This document shows, piece by piece, positions 1-10,884 of a stretch of 64,000 nt of DNA. The translations under genes were made by a program, and so were the position numbers. The DNA is taken from assembly GCA_032622095.1 (NCBI GenBank), contig CP136065.1, positions 41,639,503 through 41,703,502 on the forward strand, written 5' to 3'. Below the pieces are notes generated by a model. That model was given only the letters and a program-made list of their open reading frames with translations. It ran no database searches and was not told the origin of the DNA. Each line of letters starts with the position of its first letter. Position 1 is the first letter of the stretch. The stretch comes from Siphonodentalium dalli (lineage: Eukaryota > Mollusca > Scaphopoda > Gadilida > Siphonodentaliidae).

Positions 1-312
1 ACCACAAAACATGGCTGCTGGTGGCCATCTTGGATTTCAAAATTAAATCAATCGGCGCGGGCTACAGGTCGTACTATTCGTCTGATCATCATGAAATTTG
101 TCATGGATGTTAATATTGATATGTCATTTTGGGGTCTTTCGGCCAAAAAAAACATGGCCGCCAGCAGCCATCTTGGATTTTACTCTTTGCATGACTAAAT
201 CCTTTGGCACAGGTTAGACATTTCAATTAGCACCTTTCCTATTCCTCCATTTACTGTCAACCATTAAATTATTCCCCTACCTAAGTTGAGCTACAGTGTC
301 ATTGACACTTTC
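1..312 (-). repeat. Truncated Helentron-like element with ~160-bp repeat units, minus orientation
   Basis: This is the reverse complement of the ~160-bp repeat that fills 49.6-52.4 kb: a 'ggccatcttggattt' block, a 'gctacaggtcgtac' block and a 'catgaaatttgtcatgg' block recur in the same order. It ends at 'gttgagctacagtgtcattgacactttc', the reverse complement of the left end of the complete element at 45,684. The other end lies outside the window. The stretch 313-674 that follows is AT-rich, and I see nothing coding in it. Confidence 0.7.
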
Positions 313-674
313 ATTTAGTAAGATCACCTCATTTGGTTGAAGTCATCCTGTAATTCCAGGTCAAAGTTGGGTACAGCATACTAAAAATTCCTAGAAAAAG
401 TGACCACGTGCTTTATATTGTACTTCTTGATTTTGGAGAGCTATGTACATGTACGCATCTATAATATATGTCAATATTTAACAAATTTGCATTGTTTTCA
501 CTAACAAATAACATTGTGATTTTAAAACAACATTCAATTGTTTTATTCACTAACAAATATTACATTGTGATTTTAAAACAACATTCACTTTGCAAAGCAC
601 ATGCATGCACATCTGTTTGTATATAAAATCAATTGTTATTAATATTATTATTCATTGGTTAATTTAACTTTCAG

Positions 675-861
675 ATGATGGATATTACAACCGAAGACGA
701 GCTAGAAAGATTCTTAGAATCTAATTTAGCTGACAAAATTGATGTTGGATTCACAAAACCAAATAAGTTTTGTCAGCTCAAAGACAGGGAGATGATCGTC
801 AAAAGTTATATCCAAAGAGAAATGAGCCCGTTCACTGAAGAGCTCATGTCATATATAGAAG
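675..861 (+). CDS. Exon of a G2E3/HECT-like protein gene (first visible exon)
   Basis: The exon is bounded by an acceptor (tttcag at 669-674) and a donor (gtacgt at 862). It encodes 62 residues plus one base, running from TEDELERFLE to SYIEG, and reads straight into the exon at 3920 with matching phase. The joined stretch YIEGLNTLNFLQVLRKYP resembles the segment just before the HECT domain in G2/M-phase-specific E3 ubiquitin ligase-like proteins of fish and invertebrates, which have a similar 'FLEGLNTLGVL' stretch. The ATG at 675 immediately follows the acceptor, so I treat it as internal sequence rather than a start. The catalytic HECT lobe is not visible, so this may be a partial gene. The family call is from memory of related proteins, not a search. 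Confidence 0.5.
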
Positions 862-3800
862 GTACGTTCTTTTGTTAATTATCAACAATATAGGTTCCTT
901 GAAAACAGGAAGTTGTCTCATGTTCCTTATGGCATAATATATCGAATTTATCTTATTGTAGTTTGTCCATGTTTAATTTCTACTGATATGGTGGGAAACC
1001 ACCTTGGGCTGGATTCATACTCAAATATGAAAAGTCTTGGTAGTTGTTTACGGATCATTTTATTGGACATTGTTGTCAAAGTTTGGTGATGGAGAAGATA
1101 GTCCCAAATCTTCTGCTAACTTAGTTTATGCATTTTTCGCTCTTCTTGACAAGTCAAGTTTCATGGTTGGGCATTCGTCATATGCTATGTCCATTACAAG
1201 TTTTATTCAGCTCACCTTACAGACCATATCACTCATCCGACTGTCATCAAAATATGTAATCTATCAATTTTTTTTAATTTGTTAAATAGCATGGCTTTAC
1301 TTATAAATTCATTGGCACACCATGTAGCCCACATTTTTAGAGAATTTAAATGTGTGTTCAGCATTACCTTTAATTGGGTGCTATCAAATTTGAAAGATTT
1401 TCAATTGAAACATTGCTGCTTGCAGCCATCTTGGATATATAATAACTCTTTACTTGACTAAATCCTTTGGCATGCCCAGCAGCCAACAATTTTTATCTGA
1501 TTGATCCCAAACTTCATAGGACTCTTCAGGTTGATCTCAAGTATTACTTCGAAAATTTCATCTTTGTACACTTCTTATCACTCTAATTGACTGAAATGTG
1601 TGACATATTCCCCAATCTAAGTTGAGCAACAGTATAATTAACACTTTCCTTGGAGAAATATTTTGAAAGTTTAAGATTAGTTCTAAATGAGACCTATCGA
1701 ATTAGAAAAAAATTACATGAAAGACAGGGTTGCGGGCAGCCACATTGGGTTTTACTCTGCATGACTAAATTTGGAACAATCTTCTGTCCACATTTCTCAT
1801 TTTATTGTTACGAAACTTGATATAGATCTTCCGGGTGACTTCTAGTTTTCTCAAGTTCTTTATGGCATAATATATCTTCAGGTTGACCTTTGGTATTATT
1901 TAAACATTTAATCTTTCCTTATTCAAACATGCAGCATTTAGACGAATAAACGTTACCTAAATAGGTAATGCCTAAGTTTTCTTTTAGTCTTGCGATTACT
2001 GACTCTCTCGTTAATTTAATTTCTCAATCAAGACATTCAATTTTATTATTTGATTGAGTTGCCCATTACTAGTTAACTCTTTCAACATCGCAGCCTACTT
2101 TAGCACGACGTAATTTACGTTCACCGCCGCAGCCAGCTAAAGCTGGCAGAGAACAATTTTTGGAAATAACAGGCCATAATACCATGTTTGCTGGGATATG
2201 CTAATGATTTTATTACCTGGTGATTTAGATATCATTTGGGTGATATTATGTATCAATACTTATTTACTGTTGAACACGTAGACCTGACAAATACGACCAC
2301 AATTAGATGTTCCCGGTCTAAATATATACAGCAGATTTCCCAAAAAAGCTGACGAAACAATGCCGACAGGTGTGGTTTTTTACATCAGATACACATGCAC
2401 CGATCGATTATGTTTGTTACTGAAAGTAACTGTTTATGACAAACACATGTCGACAACACATGTTTATGAAATAAAGAAGATTGTTGCCCTTTCTAAGGAA
2501 GTTTTCTTTGTGGTAACTGTCTAGTGTCTCCTATTTTCGACATAATATTTCAAAATTCAAAGTGCCGTTCAATAGTGCGACTTCAATAATAATAGTTTTG
2601 AGCGCATGTTGTAAGCATGGCATCAACATGCATAACATTTTGGGAATGCAATGAGATCATTGGCAGTTGTTTTTGGAAAGTTATTCACAATATCTTAGCA
2701 TAATTACAGTTGAATACACATGGGCCTAAATTCGGGAAAATGGGTCTATTTCGGTTAATTAACGCCTTCTCGGGCATACGCTTGGTCTGTTCTCATCATT
2801 ATGCTCATTGTACGCCTTCTATTTTCATTCTTACTCAACATATATGCTAAATTTAAGACATATGATGGATATAATGGCAACTATTTGAATGTGAGTTTGG
2901 TCAATATACTTATGTGGTGAAATATTGCAAATAAAGTTAACTCTAACAGTAAATATTGAATTCCAATGTATTTATGCACCTGGTAAATATGACATGCATT
3001 ACCATGGTGATATAATCACAATTATAAGACGTTATCCATCAGCAGTTAGTGCAAATTGATGGGCAGTTGTCATGACAATATATGGGTGTCCATATATACC
3101 TACCACATATATAAATACTAGTATGAATGTCCCATGTGTGAGACAATGAATTTCCATATAAACTGCTGTGAACCTGGTGTCCTGGTCAATTTGACCTATT
3201 TAAATTCGGTGGCAAAAGAGTTAATAATTCCAGTTGTTGTGATTATAAATATTTACCCATCACAAACCAGGCTAATGAAAAATAGGTTACGGAAAGTTTT
3301 GAAATCTGTAAACCGGCCTTATTGCTCTTTTGGCTCTAATGAAAAACAGTATCACCTCAACAATTTGAGCTAGACAGTGTCATTTAGACTTATTTATCAA
3401 TATTACATGGTATTAATATATGTGTCCTCCTTTCAGATGCTGCTCCCCATTCATTTTATTTAACTCTTTACCCAACAAACCGGCCAAAACCGGCCAAATA
3501 AAGCTTCAACAGCCTAAAATATCTTCGGTCTGTCTCAATAAAACCATACAAATATGGATATCATTGGAACCGGCTCATTGACCACATTGTGATGGTTACA
3601 GTTATACCCTGTGCCAATGCATTCTCTTATATATGCGAGTCGACCATAGGTCGCCTCGCATATATAAGAGAATGCATTGGCCTAAAAAAAATCTTTTTTT
3701 AACACTTTTTACCATTTTTTCTTACATTCTTTAACAATTTTATAATTTTTAATGTGTTATGCCAATGCATTCTCTTATATATGCGAGGCGACCTATGGTC

Positions 3801-3919
3801 GACTCGCATATATAAGAGAATGCATTGGCACAGGGCCCTTCTGTTGGGTAAAGGGTTAAATGAATAGTTTCCCCAGCATAACAAACACAGTAAATTAGAT
3901 GGAAATGTTCACTTTTCAG
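862..3919 (+). other. Probable intron of the G2E3-like gene, filled with decayed repeats
   Basis: No coding exon can be supported here; the short open frames have no splice context. At 1420-1830 there are diverged relatives of the ~160-bp repeat ('gcagccatcttggata', 'actaaatcctttggcat'). A complete piggyBac-type MITE lies at 3460-3859 and is listed separately. I see nothing recognisable in 1850-3459. Confidence 0.5.
3460..3859 (+). mobile_element. piggyBac-type MITE, double hairpin, copy 1
   Basis: The element is flanked by TTAA on both sides. Its ends are inverted: ctctttacccaaca on the left (one base off the other copies) and tgttgggtaaaggg on the right. Inside are two near-perfect palindromes of ~66 bp, each running ccaatgcattctctta...taagagaatgcattgg, separated by an AT-rich spacer. 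It has no coding capacity. TTAA duplications and ends starting CCC are hallmarks of the piggyBac superfamily. Confidence 0.85.
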
Positions 3920-4135
3920 GTTTGAATACACTGAACTTCCTGCAGGTATTGAGAAAATATCCTCTGAGTTTAGTAGAAGAATTTCAAAGAGGAATCCACA
4001 AACTAACTCCAAGGACAATGCTGGATTTACACATCATCAGCCCAGTTGAGGATAATATACATGAGGGGTCCAACAGAATGGCCCAGTATGAGGATTTTCA
4101 GATGCATTGGGACCGATTTCTCAGAAAGACATATG
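3920..4135 (+). CDS. Exon of the G2E3/HECT-like gene (second visible exon)
   Basis: The exon follows an acceptor (cttttcag, ending 3919) and stops at a donor (gtatgt at 4136). It contributes LNTLNFLQVLRKYP and then IHEGSNRMAQYEDFQMHW and DRFLRKTYG. The 'EGSNR...W..FL' pattern matches the spacer before the HECT domain in G2E3-like proteins, where 'SEEGSNRR...W.DFL' is typical. Its phase (two bases completing the previous codon, one base left over) fits both neighbours. The exon was missing its mate in single-frame translation because the intron is ~3 kb. Role by homology would be ubiquitin transfer, but only this linker region is seen. Confidence 0.5.
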
Positions 4136-4210
4136 GTATGTATTGAAACCTTTAAAGTATTCAACTAATAATTGCTTATGTCAACAAATAGAAAAGTTCC
4201 TGTTTCTCAG

Positions 4211-4275
4211 ACCGCTACACACTTAGTCCCAAAACAGAGCAAATGCAACCATTTTATCAAGCGACTATTGATATG
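4211..4275 (+). CDS. Possible third exon of the G2E3-like gene
   Basis: It is a short exon bounded by tgtttctcag and a gtgagg donor. Joined to the leftover base of the previous exon it reads DRYTLSPKTEQMQPFYQATI and then DM without a stop. Splice signals and phase support it; the sequence itself is not recognised. Confidence 0.35.
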
Positions 4276-4611
4276 GTGAGGGACATTTGGTGGGTGGTAA
4301 CAAACCTGTATAACATAGCTGTTTATTGATGCTGAATATGTATGGTATGTGAGTTAATTGTAATGTACAGCAGCTGTACACCGAAAATCTGGTTATATAG
4401 AGTCACACTGCCGACTTTATAACCAGAATTATGCCACTTGTTTCTATTTATAGAATTTATGGCCATTAGCATGATAATTAACTTAAACAATTGTCAACCA
4501 TATACATGTATGGTATATGGACCTTTCACAAGATTATTCTATCAAGTGAGAAAATTGATTTTGTATGATTTCTTTTACGTGAGTTACAGCCTTTATTATG
4601 CCCCCATCACT

Positions 4612-4980
4612 AGCTGGTGGCCATCTTGGATTTCAAAATTAAATCCATTGGTGCGGAATACAGGTCGTACTATTCGTCTGATCATCATGAAATTTGTCCT
4701 GGATGTTAATATTGACATGTAGATGGGAACGAGTCATTTTGGGGTTGTTCAGACAAAAAACTTGGCCGCCAGCAGGCATCTTGGATTTTACTCTATACAT
4801 GACTAAATCATTTGGCGCGGGCTACAGGTCATTGCGTTGATCGGATCTTCATGACATTTGTCATGGATGTTAACAATAACATGTAGATGGGATTTGTAAA
4901 GGCTGTTGACATTGACATGTAGATGGGGAACGAGTCATTTTGGGGTCGTTTGGCTAATGACATTATCTGCACCTAAAACT
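4612..4980 (-). repeat. Fragment of the ~160-bp Helentron-like repeat, minus orientation
   Basis: About two units of the same repeat as 49.6-52.4 kb are present in inverse orientation: 'ggtggccatcttggatttc', 'acaggtcgtactattcg', 'catgaaatttgtc', then a second round. No terminal hairpin was found beside it, so it is a fragment. Confidence 0.7.
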
Positions 4981-5071
4981 CGAATCTGTATGTTTGAACT
5001 GCTGCTATGCATGCTAAATTTATATATTTGTTGTCAATGACCACATGAGTAAGTATTCGCTTTTATTGTCT

Positions 5072-5466
5072 TTGTTTATGTGTGTCAGAGTGATATTAAC
5101 AAATTTTCTGTGCAATATTGTGTGATCATGCGACATTTGAAAGTGTATGAAATGTGTCACACAAAATTATCATATGCATGTTTTCCTGGCAAGAGCCAGG
5201 ACAATCGATTTTTCATTAATTTCGCAGAAATTTATAGCTAATGCCCTCTATTCTCAACGAATATATATATATATATTTTTTTTTTGTGCACATCTTTTGT
5301 AGTTATCAATAAGTAACAGCAACATAGAATTCCATCACTTTGTAAAAACAGGGATGTTGTTGTTTTGTTTGAGACATTTCATACACTTCCAAAAGTTGTC
5401 AAATCACAAGCTATTTCACAAAGAATGCATTTAATATCACTCTAACTATTAAACGCACATAAACGG
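5072..5466. repeat. Imperfect inverted repeat, ~100-bp arms (unknown MITE)
   Basis: The left arm (5072-5165) contains 'agagtgatattaa' and 'gaagtgtatgaaatgt'-like blocks, and the right arm (5365-5466) holds their reverse complements in the opposite order. The arms are diverged. The spacer holds a TA dinucleotide run and a T-tract near 5265-5285. No clear target duplication was seen. The gaps on either side (4981-5071, 5467-5699) hold nothing I recognise. Confidence 0.45.
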
Positions 5467-5699
5467 GCATCCCGGTTTTCAGAAATTACTCGCCGAATCC
5501 CATTGAAATTTGGTGTTGTCGTGTATTTCGGCACTCCTGGGTAACCTTGTCTGAATCTCAACATTGCCCAATATGGCTTTTATTTTCTACTTCATCATAA
5601 AAATATTACCGTATAAACAATAAACCGTTTATAATATTCCTGTGCAAATATTGACCAGCGTGGCACTTATAAAATTATGTCAGCAACAATTTTTTTTAG

Positions 5700-6513
5700 A
5701 GTTTTAGGTGCAGATCGTGGCTGTCAAGGTCGTTTGCAGACTCCACGATGGCAACCGCAGAAAAATTTCCCAAAATAGACAAAGCTTCTGAAATCGGAGA
5801 CAACACAGCCGCTCTCGTGAAAAGAGAAAGTTTCTCAATATTATGGGATGATTTATTGAACAAGTGTCCAGTGATGAGGAATTTGAGTGGAATTGAGTAG
5901 AAGAAATACAAGGTGGTGCTGCCAGTGTGCAAGAAATATGCAGAAATTCACAAGGAGATCCCAAAGAAGAGTCCAAGATCAAGTCCTAATGACAATTTTC
6001 AGCAATATAACTAGTCAAATAAAGCATGCCGAATCATAATTGCGATTTATTTTATTATATGGGAAAATTATAACATGGTATAAATATCAGGTCTATGGTC
6101 GGGAGTGGACAAACACAAATATTTTTAATAGTGGCCACGAAAAATCTATGATTTGGGATGTCGTAAATTGATTTAATTTCCGACATGATGTTGATTTCAA
6201 TGTGAAATAACGGAAATATTATTTTGTTTTGATTCATAAATGCATAAAACGTGATTGATCGCAGTTAATGTCACAAGGCGCAGAAGATATTCTGAGAGAA
6301 TGTGTGGCATCTCCCAGGAATTGACATAAAGAGTCTACATTCCGATCAAATGGCGGTTTTGAAAAGCATCTTTATTGAGAGAAATGACATTCTGTGTGTT
6401 CTTCCAAACGGCTTTGAGAAAAGTCTTCCACATCACTGTGACATCAGTTATCACCACTCATTATGAGAAAGCTCAGGGAGTGTTACAAAGAATGTGACTT
6501 TGTAAAGGCTTGA
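5700..6513 (+). pseudogene. Gamma block 1 with RecQ-like helicase exon (broken)
   Basis: This block is shared with 14,440-15,179, 29,990-30,951 and 60,188-61,149. Its 3' part is an exon-like piece (acceptor gatcgcag, exon from 6265) that reads GIDIKSLHSDQ, then an SIFIERNDILCVLPNGFEKS stretch, matching the Q-motif/motif I region of RecQ-family DNA helicases ('lrpeQ...VLPTGFGKS'). The Walker A glycine before KS is glutamate here. An extra 'actgtgac' after the P-loop shifts the frame relative to the copy at 30.7 kb, and upstream of HLPGID the frame also breaks. The 5' part (5702-5850) has an open stretch reading KIDKASEIGDNTAALVKRES. No complete helicase is present, so this is a fragment. Confidence 0.6.
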
Positions 6514-6530
6514 CTAGATACTGTACATAG

Positions 6531-7433
6531 AGAGCAATGGTAAACACTATTGGTGGATGATCTTCAGGGAAAATACGGTTTGAAACCACGGCCAGAAGTA
6601 ACAGAAGACGCTGCCCGATAAATCATCAGTAGGTATCCAGATGCCTTTGAGGACCGCATTTGTAAAACAAAATTAGGAAATGGTTACAGGGGGCTGCATA
6701 TACAGCTTAAAAATAAACTTGAAAATGTTCTGAGACCGCTGACAAAAAAGAGCATAAAAAAGAGTATTTCAACGAAGAGGGTGACTGGTCCAGACCGTGA
6801 AAGTTATGGCTGTGTACAATGGCAACCAGACCAATATCCGGAGAATGAAGATGAGGCTTCACAAGAAGAAAAAAGGATATGGCTAGAAGACCAATCACAG
6901 TTATGTAATCGTGATCGTGATACACAAAACATTTCTATAAAGATGGAGCTTACATATTCAAGCCAACGGTTATTTATAAATAACAAGGAAAGTTTGCTTG
7001 ACAGTGTCCGTGCATCGTGGCCATTATTGTTCGAACATGAATATATGATGGCCCACTGTGAAACCCTTCTTGGCAAAGATTTTGCAGAATCATGATGAGG
7101 ATCAGAAACAAATGGAAAAGTTCTTCAGGAATTTGAAATCCAAGAAAATGACGGAGAAACTGGCAGAATTGGATGAAGCTTTAGAAATGGTTGGAAATGA
7201 AAAGCTGTGTGGATTTGCAATTATACCCTTGATGCATCTAGATTAATTTGGAGAGAGTCTCACCCTGGTTAACCAGGTTCTAGAGACAGATCAATACCAA
7301 ACACCAATACAATACCAACAAGAGCAATACCAACCAGTGCAACCACAGGAACATTATCATCAACAACCCTACCCTAAAAATACAATTGAGGATAGAATGT
7401 CATTCCTGCACTATACATGTGAGGTATTGAATT
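6531..7433 (+). pseudogene. Alpha 1: SAMD3-like module, frameshifted
   Basis: The block reads LLVDDLQGKYGLKPRPEV, then KYPDAFEDRI-like and GNGYRGLHIQLKNKLENV, then SYGCVQWQPDQYP, EEKRIWLEDQ and a SWPLLFEHEYMMAHCETLLG stretch. This order matches the long uncharacterised proteins of fish and invertebrates annotated as 'sterile alpha motif domain-containing protein 3-like'; the SAM domain itself is not seen. It starts abruptly at a junction with gamma 1. Lesions are an extra A near 6533 (ggtaaacac), a TAA inside AARQII (near 6618), and a frame change after LLGKDF. A Gln-rich tail (QYQQEQYQPVQPQEHY) runs to a possible donor (gtattg at 7434). Copies 2 and 3 share the last lesion. Confidence 0.6.
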
Positions 7434-8258
7434 ATTTAAAAAATTATTTTTAGTATTATTATTGTGTTGATATATTTTGTTGAGTGTCATTAAATTATTA
7501 ACTTTTTTTTAAATTGTGCCTTTATTAAATACAGGATTGATAATTTCCAGCTTTTCCATTTTTTTTTCACAAGAATGTTTAAAAAAAGCTTACTTGAATT
7601 GGCCTGGTTCATGCAAAAATAAAAAGATTTTGAAGGGGTGTATGTTGGAGTTAAGATTTGGCTTTTTTCAATGATGTGTGTTCTCATCCCTGTATATATA
7701 CCATTTAGTAAAATCTTTTTGACATATTGAAAGTGAGCTATTGCCAACACTCATCATCTGTGGGGATGTCCGCCAACAAGTTCCTGCCTGGGTTGACCTA
7801 GATGGGCCGGACCTATAAGATTTGAAAATGTTTCAGTGAAAATTATGGCCATGCACTGCAGCCAACTTCCAAGTTTTGTTCTTTGCATCACTGAATCCTT
7901 TGGCTCACCCTACAGGCCACATCCCTCATCCAATCATCACCAAATTTCATATGGAACTTCAGGGTGACCTCTAGATGGGAGCATTATAATATGAAAATGT
8001 TTTAGTTAAAAAACATGGCTGTTGACTGAACAATTTTAAATAAAATACATGGCCACAGGCAGCCATCATTAATTAGGTTTTTTTGAATAACTAAATCTTC
8101 TGGCATGTTTACAAACCACTTCCTTCATCTAGTTATTACCAAGTCTGATATGGATCTGGTTCTCTTTGCATTACTAAATCTCTATGTTCTTCAGTTTTAT
8201 CAGAATCCATATAATCATATCAAGTTGAGCTACAGACTACAGTGTCATTTTTTTGCAG
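7434..8258 (+). other. Intron upstream of BEN gene 1, with decayed repeat
   Basis: It is non-coding and shared with alpha 2 and alpha 3. At 7830-8240 there is an old, diverged relative of the ~160-bp repeat family ('gcagccaacttc', 'ctgaatcctttggctcacc', 'aaatttcatatggaact'), ending in 'caagttgagctacag', a relic of the Helentron-like terminus. The polypyrimidine tract tttttttgcag at its 3' end is the acceptor for the first BEN-gene exon. Confidence 0.5.
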
Positions 8259-10884
8259 TGTCTGAAGAATGAGTTAGTGTATGTAAAGACAGAGCTTGCG
8301 CAACTCAAAGCGCAACTTCCTGCCAGTAACAGATCATTATACATGCAAACTGTAAGTATACAAGTATCATTTATATTAGAAGATCATTTTAGCTCTGAGG
8401 GAGATCATGATCAATGAAACAAGTAACCCGTAAATTTTCAAGATTTTTTGCCTTCTTTTTTATTTGTTAACTGCTATGTTTATGCCAGTTCAAATTTTAA
8501 GTCACATCTCTGATTGGATTGTCACAAAATATCATATATGTAACATGTTTGGGTTGTCCTCCAGATGGAAAACATCCTATTTGGGTGGTTGTCTACCAAG
8601 TTATATACCAACCAATATTACCCAAGGTTCTCACATTGCCTGTACGTTTTATGGCAAATATATTATTCTGATTTTCATAATCAATTTACAATTAAAACAA
8701 ATTTCAATTATTGATAGAATAATGGTCATTACCAGCCACCAGAAGAAGCACCCGTACCTCAAGCAAAATCATCACTGCCTGCAAAATCTTCACTTTCACT
8801 ACACGAACAAGAAAATACGGAAAGTGAAAATAGACAGGTGAGCACACCAATCCATATTACAGTAACATCTATTTTACTCAAAAGTTAATTTCTTGAACTT
8901 TCCCCACCATTTTGTTAGCCACACAGTATTAACAGGTAAATCTCTATTAACCCTTTACCCAACAAACCGGCCAAATAAAGCTTCAACAGCCTAAAATATC
9001 TTCGGTCTGTCTCAATAGAACCATACAAATATGGATATCATTGGAACCGGCTCATTGACCACATTGTGATGGTTACAGTTATGCCCTGTGCCAATGCATT
9101 CTCTTATATATGCGAGTCGACCATAGGTCGCCTCGCATATATAAGAGAATGCATTGGCACAGGGCATAACTGTTTTTTTAACACTTTTTATGGGTAGATC
9201 GAACTTGACAGTCCATTTATGATGAAATTGTTTTGGTCTTAATTCTTTGCAGGAGGTATCTACAAATGATGAAGTATTGGTAAGGGAGGAAGCCACAAAT
9301 GATGGTGTGGTACTGGGACGAGAGAATGAGTGGCAGTACTCAACAACGGTTTGTACCTTTAGCAAGTAGATTCAATATAATGTTTATTGATATCACTGGG
9401 TGGCAGTTGTGTACTGTTATAGACTATACAGTGAAACATGAACATACTATACTGTCAAACTCTCCTTAACCCTTTGGCGAGCAGAACGACATATATGTCG
9501 CTGTATGGTTCGCGAGTGAAACATCATACCGCTATTCTCAAAGTAATTGACCAGAAAAACAGGGTGATACCCCGGTCATGACCGCGGTGATACCGGTAAT
9601 AAACGGTAGCGGTATCGAGATGGTCATGGTGGTGGAGTTACGGTATTGGGCGATAATGATACCGCGGTCTTTTAGCGGGCACCGCATTAATTTTGTTGAA
9701 TACCGCGGTGATTTTCATGGAACTCTTTGAGGGGAGGTATTTACTCACACATACTTGTTCGCGTTAACAAGCGGTATCAGTACCGCGGTATTGGAGGATA
9801 CCGCGGTATAGTACCGCCATATTAACGGGGTGACACCACGTTATTGGTGGTCAATTACTTTAAGTATAGCGGTATATGTCATTTCAGGAAGTGACATTTT
9901 TATGTAGACATACATGTAACTTCAATTCATCATCTGATTATAAATGAATTGTATAGGAGATATTTTAACTTACTCATGGACGGATGCCATACTCTTTGTT
10001 ATGAAAACATGACTAAAATCATTCAGAATGGTCCATAGACTACATTTATATTTTCAGGTAGATGGAGAACCCAAAGTTTCTTTGGGAGGTAAGGAAGGAC
10101 AAATGGAGGCCATCAACAAACTGAGCGCAGCCTCTTTGAAGCCAAAGAGAATCCTGGATATACTATTTACAGCAAGTCACCTGGCTGGATGCTGTGCTTA
10201 TGGTGGGTCCCATTCCACTAATGAACCTCTCGATGGCAAGGTACATATAGTGGATGCTATCCAAGGTAAGAACAGAAAAAGATAAGACATTTTATTTTTA
10301 AATCAAGGGCCCAAGGGTTAGTAGCAATCAAGTAGATGAAACTCTCAACTTAAAAACAATGATTGTCATGATCATCAATAATAATATAAACATAAATATG
10401 TTATTACATAAGGAATATCATACAAGAGTGAATACTGAAGTTAATTATCAGGGAAGGTGCTATAATTTAGTTGCAAGGAAGCTCCAATCAACAACATAAT
10501 TAAGTACTCATGTTTCATTCCCACTTGAATAGAGAATTTTGTGACTCAGATAGTGTACTGAAGTTGGCATAGTCTAGAGGGGAAACTAGCCTTTAATACC
10601 CAGGTATCTCATTTGGTATAATGCACTACTTTGTTAAGCCAAATCAACGAACAGTTAACATTTGTGATTAGAATAAATTTTCCAAGCATGTTTTATTTAA
10701 TTTGTTGAACTTGCTCGTAAAGCAGACTTCTAATTATTGTATTACAGCCTACATGAAGACCATCAGAGGACCGAATGGGACACCAGCCATAAGCAGAGCC
10801 ATGGTGACTAAAGCCATAAACTCCAAATGTTCAACGAGCAGACGCGCGGAAAACGATAAAAAAAAAGAAGATATTTATGATTGA
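8259..10884 (+). CDS. Alpha 1: BEN-domain protein gene, five exons
   Basis: The exons are 8259-8351, 8718-8837, 9253-9348, 10058-10265 and 10748-10884, all with GT/AG borders. The first three and the start of the fourth are phase 0; the fourth leaves one base completed by the fifth. Exon 1 is a coiled-coil-like heptad stretch (KNELVYVKTELAQLKAQL). Exons 4-5 form a BEN domain: QMEAINKLSAASLKPKRIL, DILFTASHLAGCCAYGG, then AISRAMVTKAINSKC and a basic RR tail. BEN domains bind DNA or chromatin proteins and often follow a coiled coil (BEND5-like order). Relative to copies 2 and 3, exon 4 lacks five codons (VFLTS) and gains two (HI) after GK, both in frame. No start codon is seen; the N-terminus may be the decayed SAMD3-like block. 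The introns carry MITEs at 8947 and 9527. Confidence 0.65.
8947..9190 (+). mobile_element. piggyBac-type MITE, right end deleted (copy 2)
   Basis: It starts at TTAA followed by ccctttacccaaca and keeps the left flank and one ~66-bp hairpin. It then jumps to 'tttttttaacactttt' from the central spacer and ends abruptly against host sequence 'tgggtagatcg'. The same deletion removed the host stretch that holds the 38-bp minisatellite in alpha 2. The target TTAA is still empty in alpha 2 at 20,411-20,414. Confidence 0.85.
9527..9874. mobile_element. Tc1/mariner-type MITE with TA duplication
   Basis: It is present only in alpha 1. The ends are inverted repeats of ~26 bp: ccgctattctcaaagtaatt on the left and its imperfect complement, ending ttaagtatagcgg, on the right. 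Flanking TA dinucleotides restore the uninterrupted 'aacatcatatatgtc' of alpha 2 and alpha 3 exactly if one TA is removed. The interior is rich in short 'taccgcggta' palindromes. No coding capacity. Confidence 0.8.

Noticed and set aside
8464-8841. A 125-codon frame (repeated at 19,928 and 43,671)
   Set aside because: It crosses an intron and reads the BEN-gene linker exon in the wrong frame; the spliced 40-codon exon in the other frame fits its neighbours.
9012-9365. Minus-strand frames with 'FSYICE...GRLAYIRECI'
   Set aside because: They are translations of the MITE hairpin; every copy gives the same peptide on both strands.
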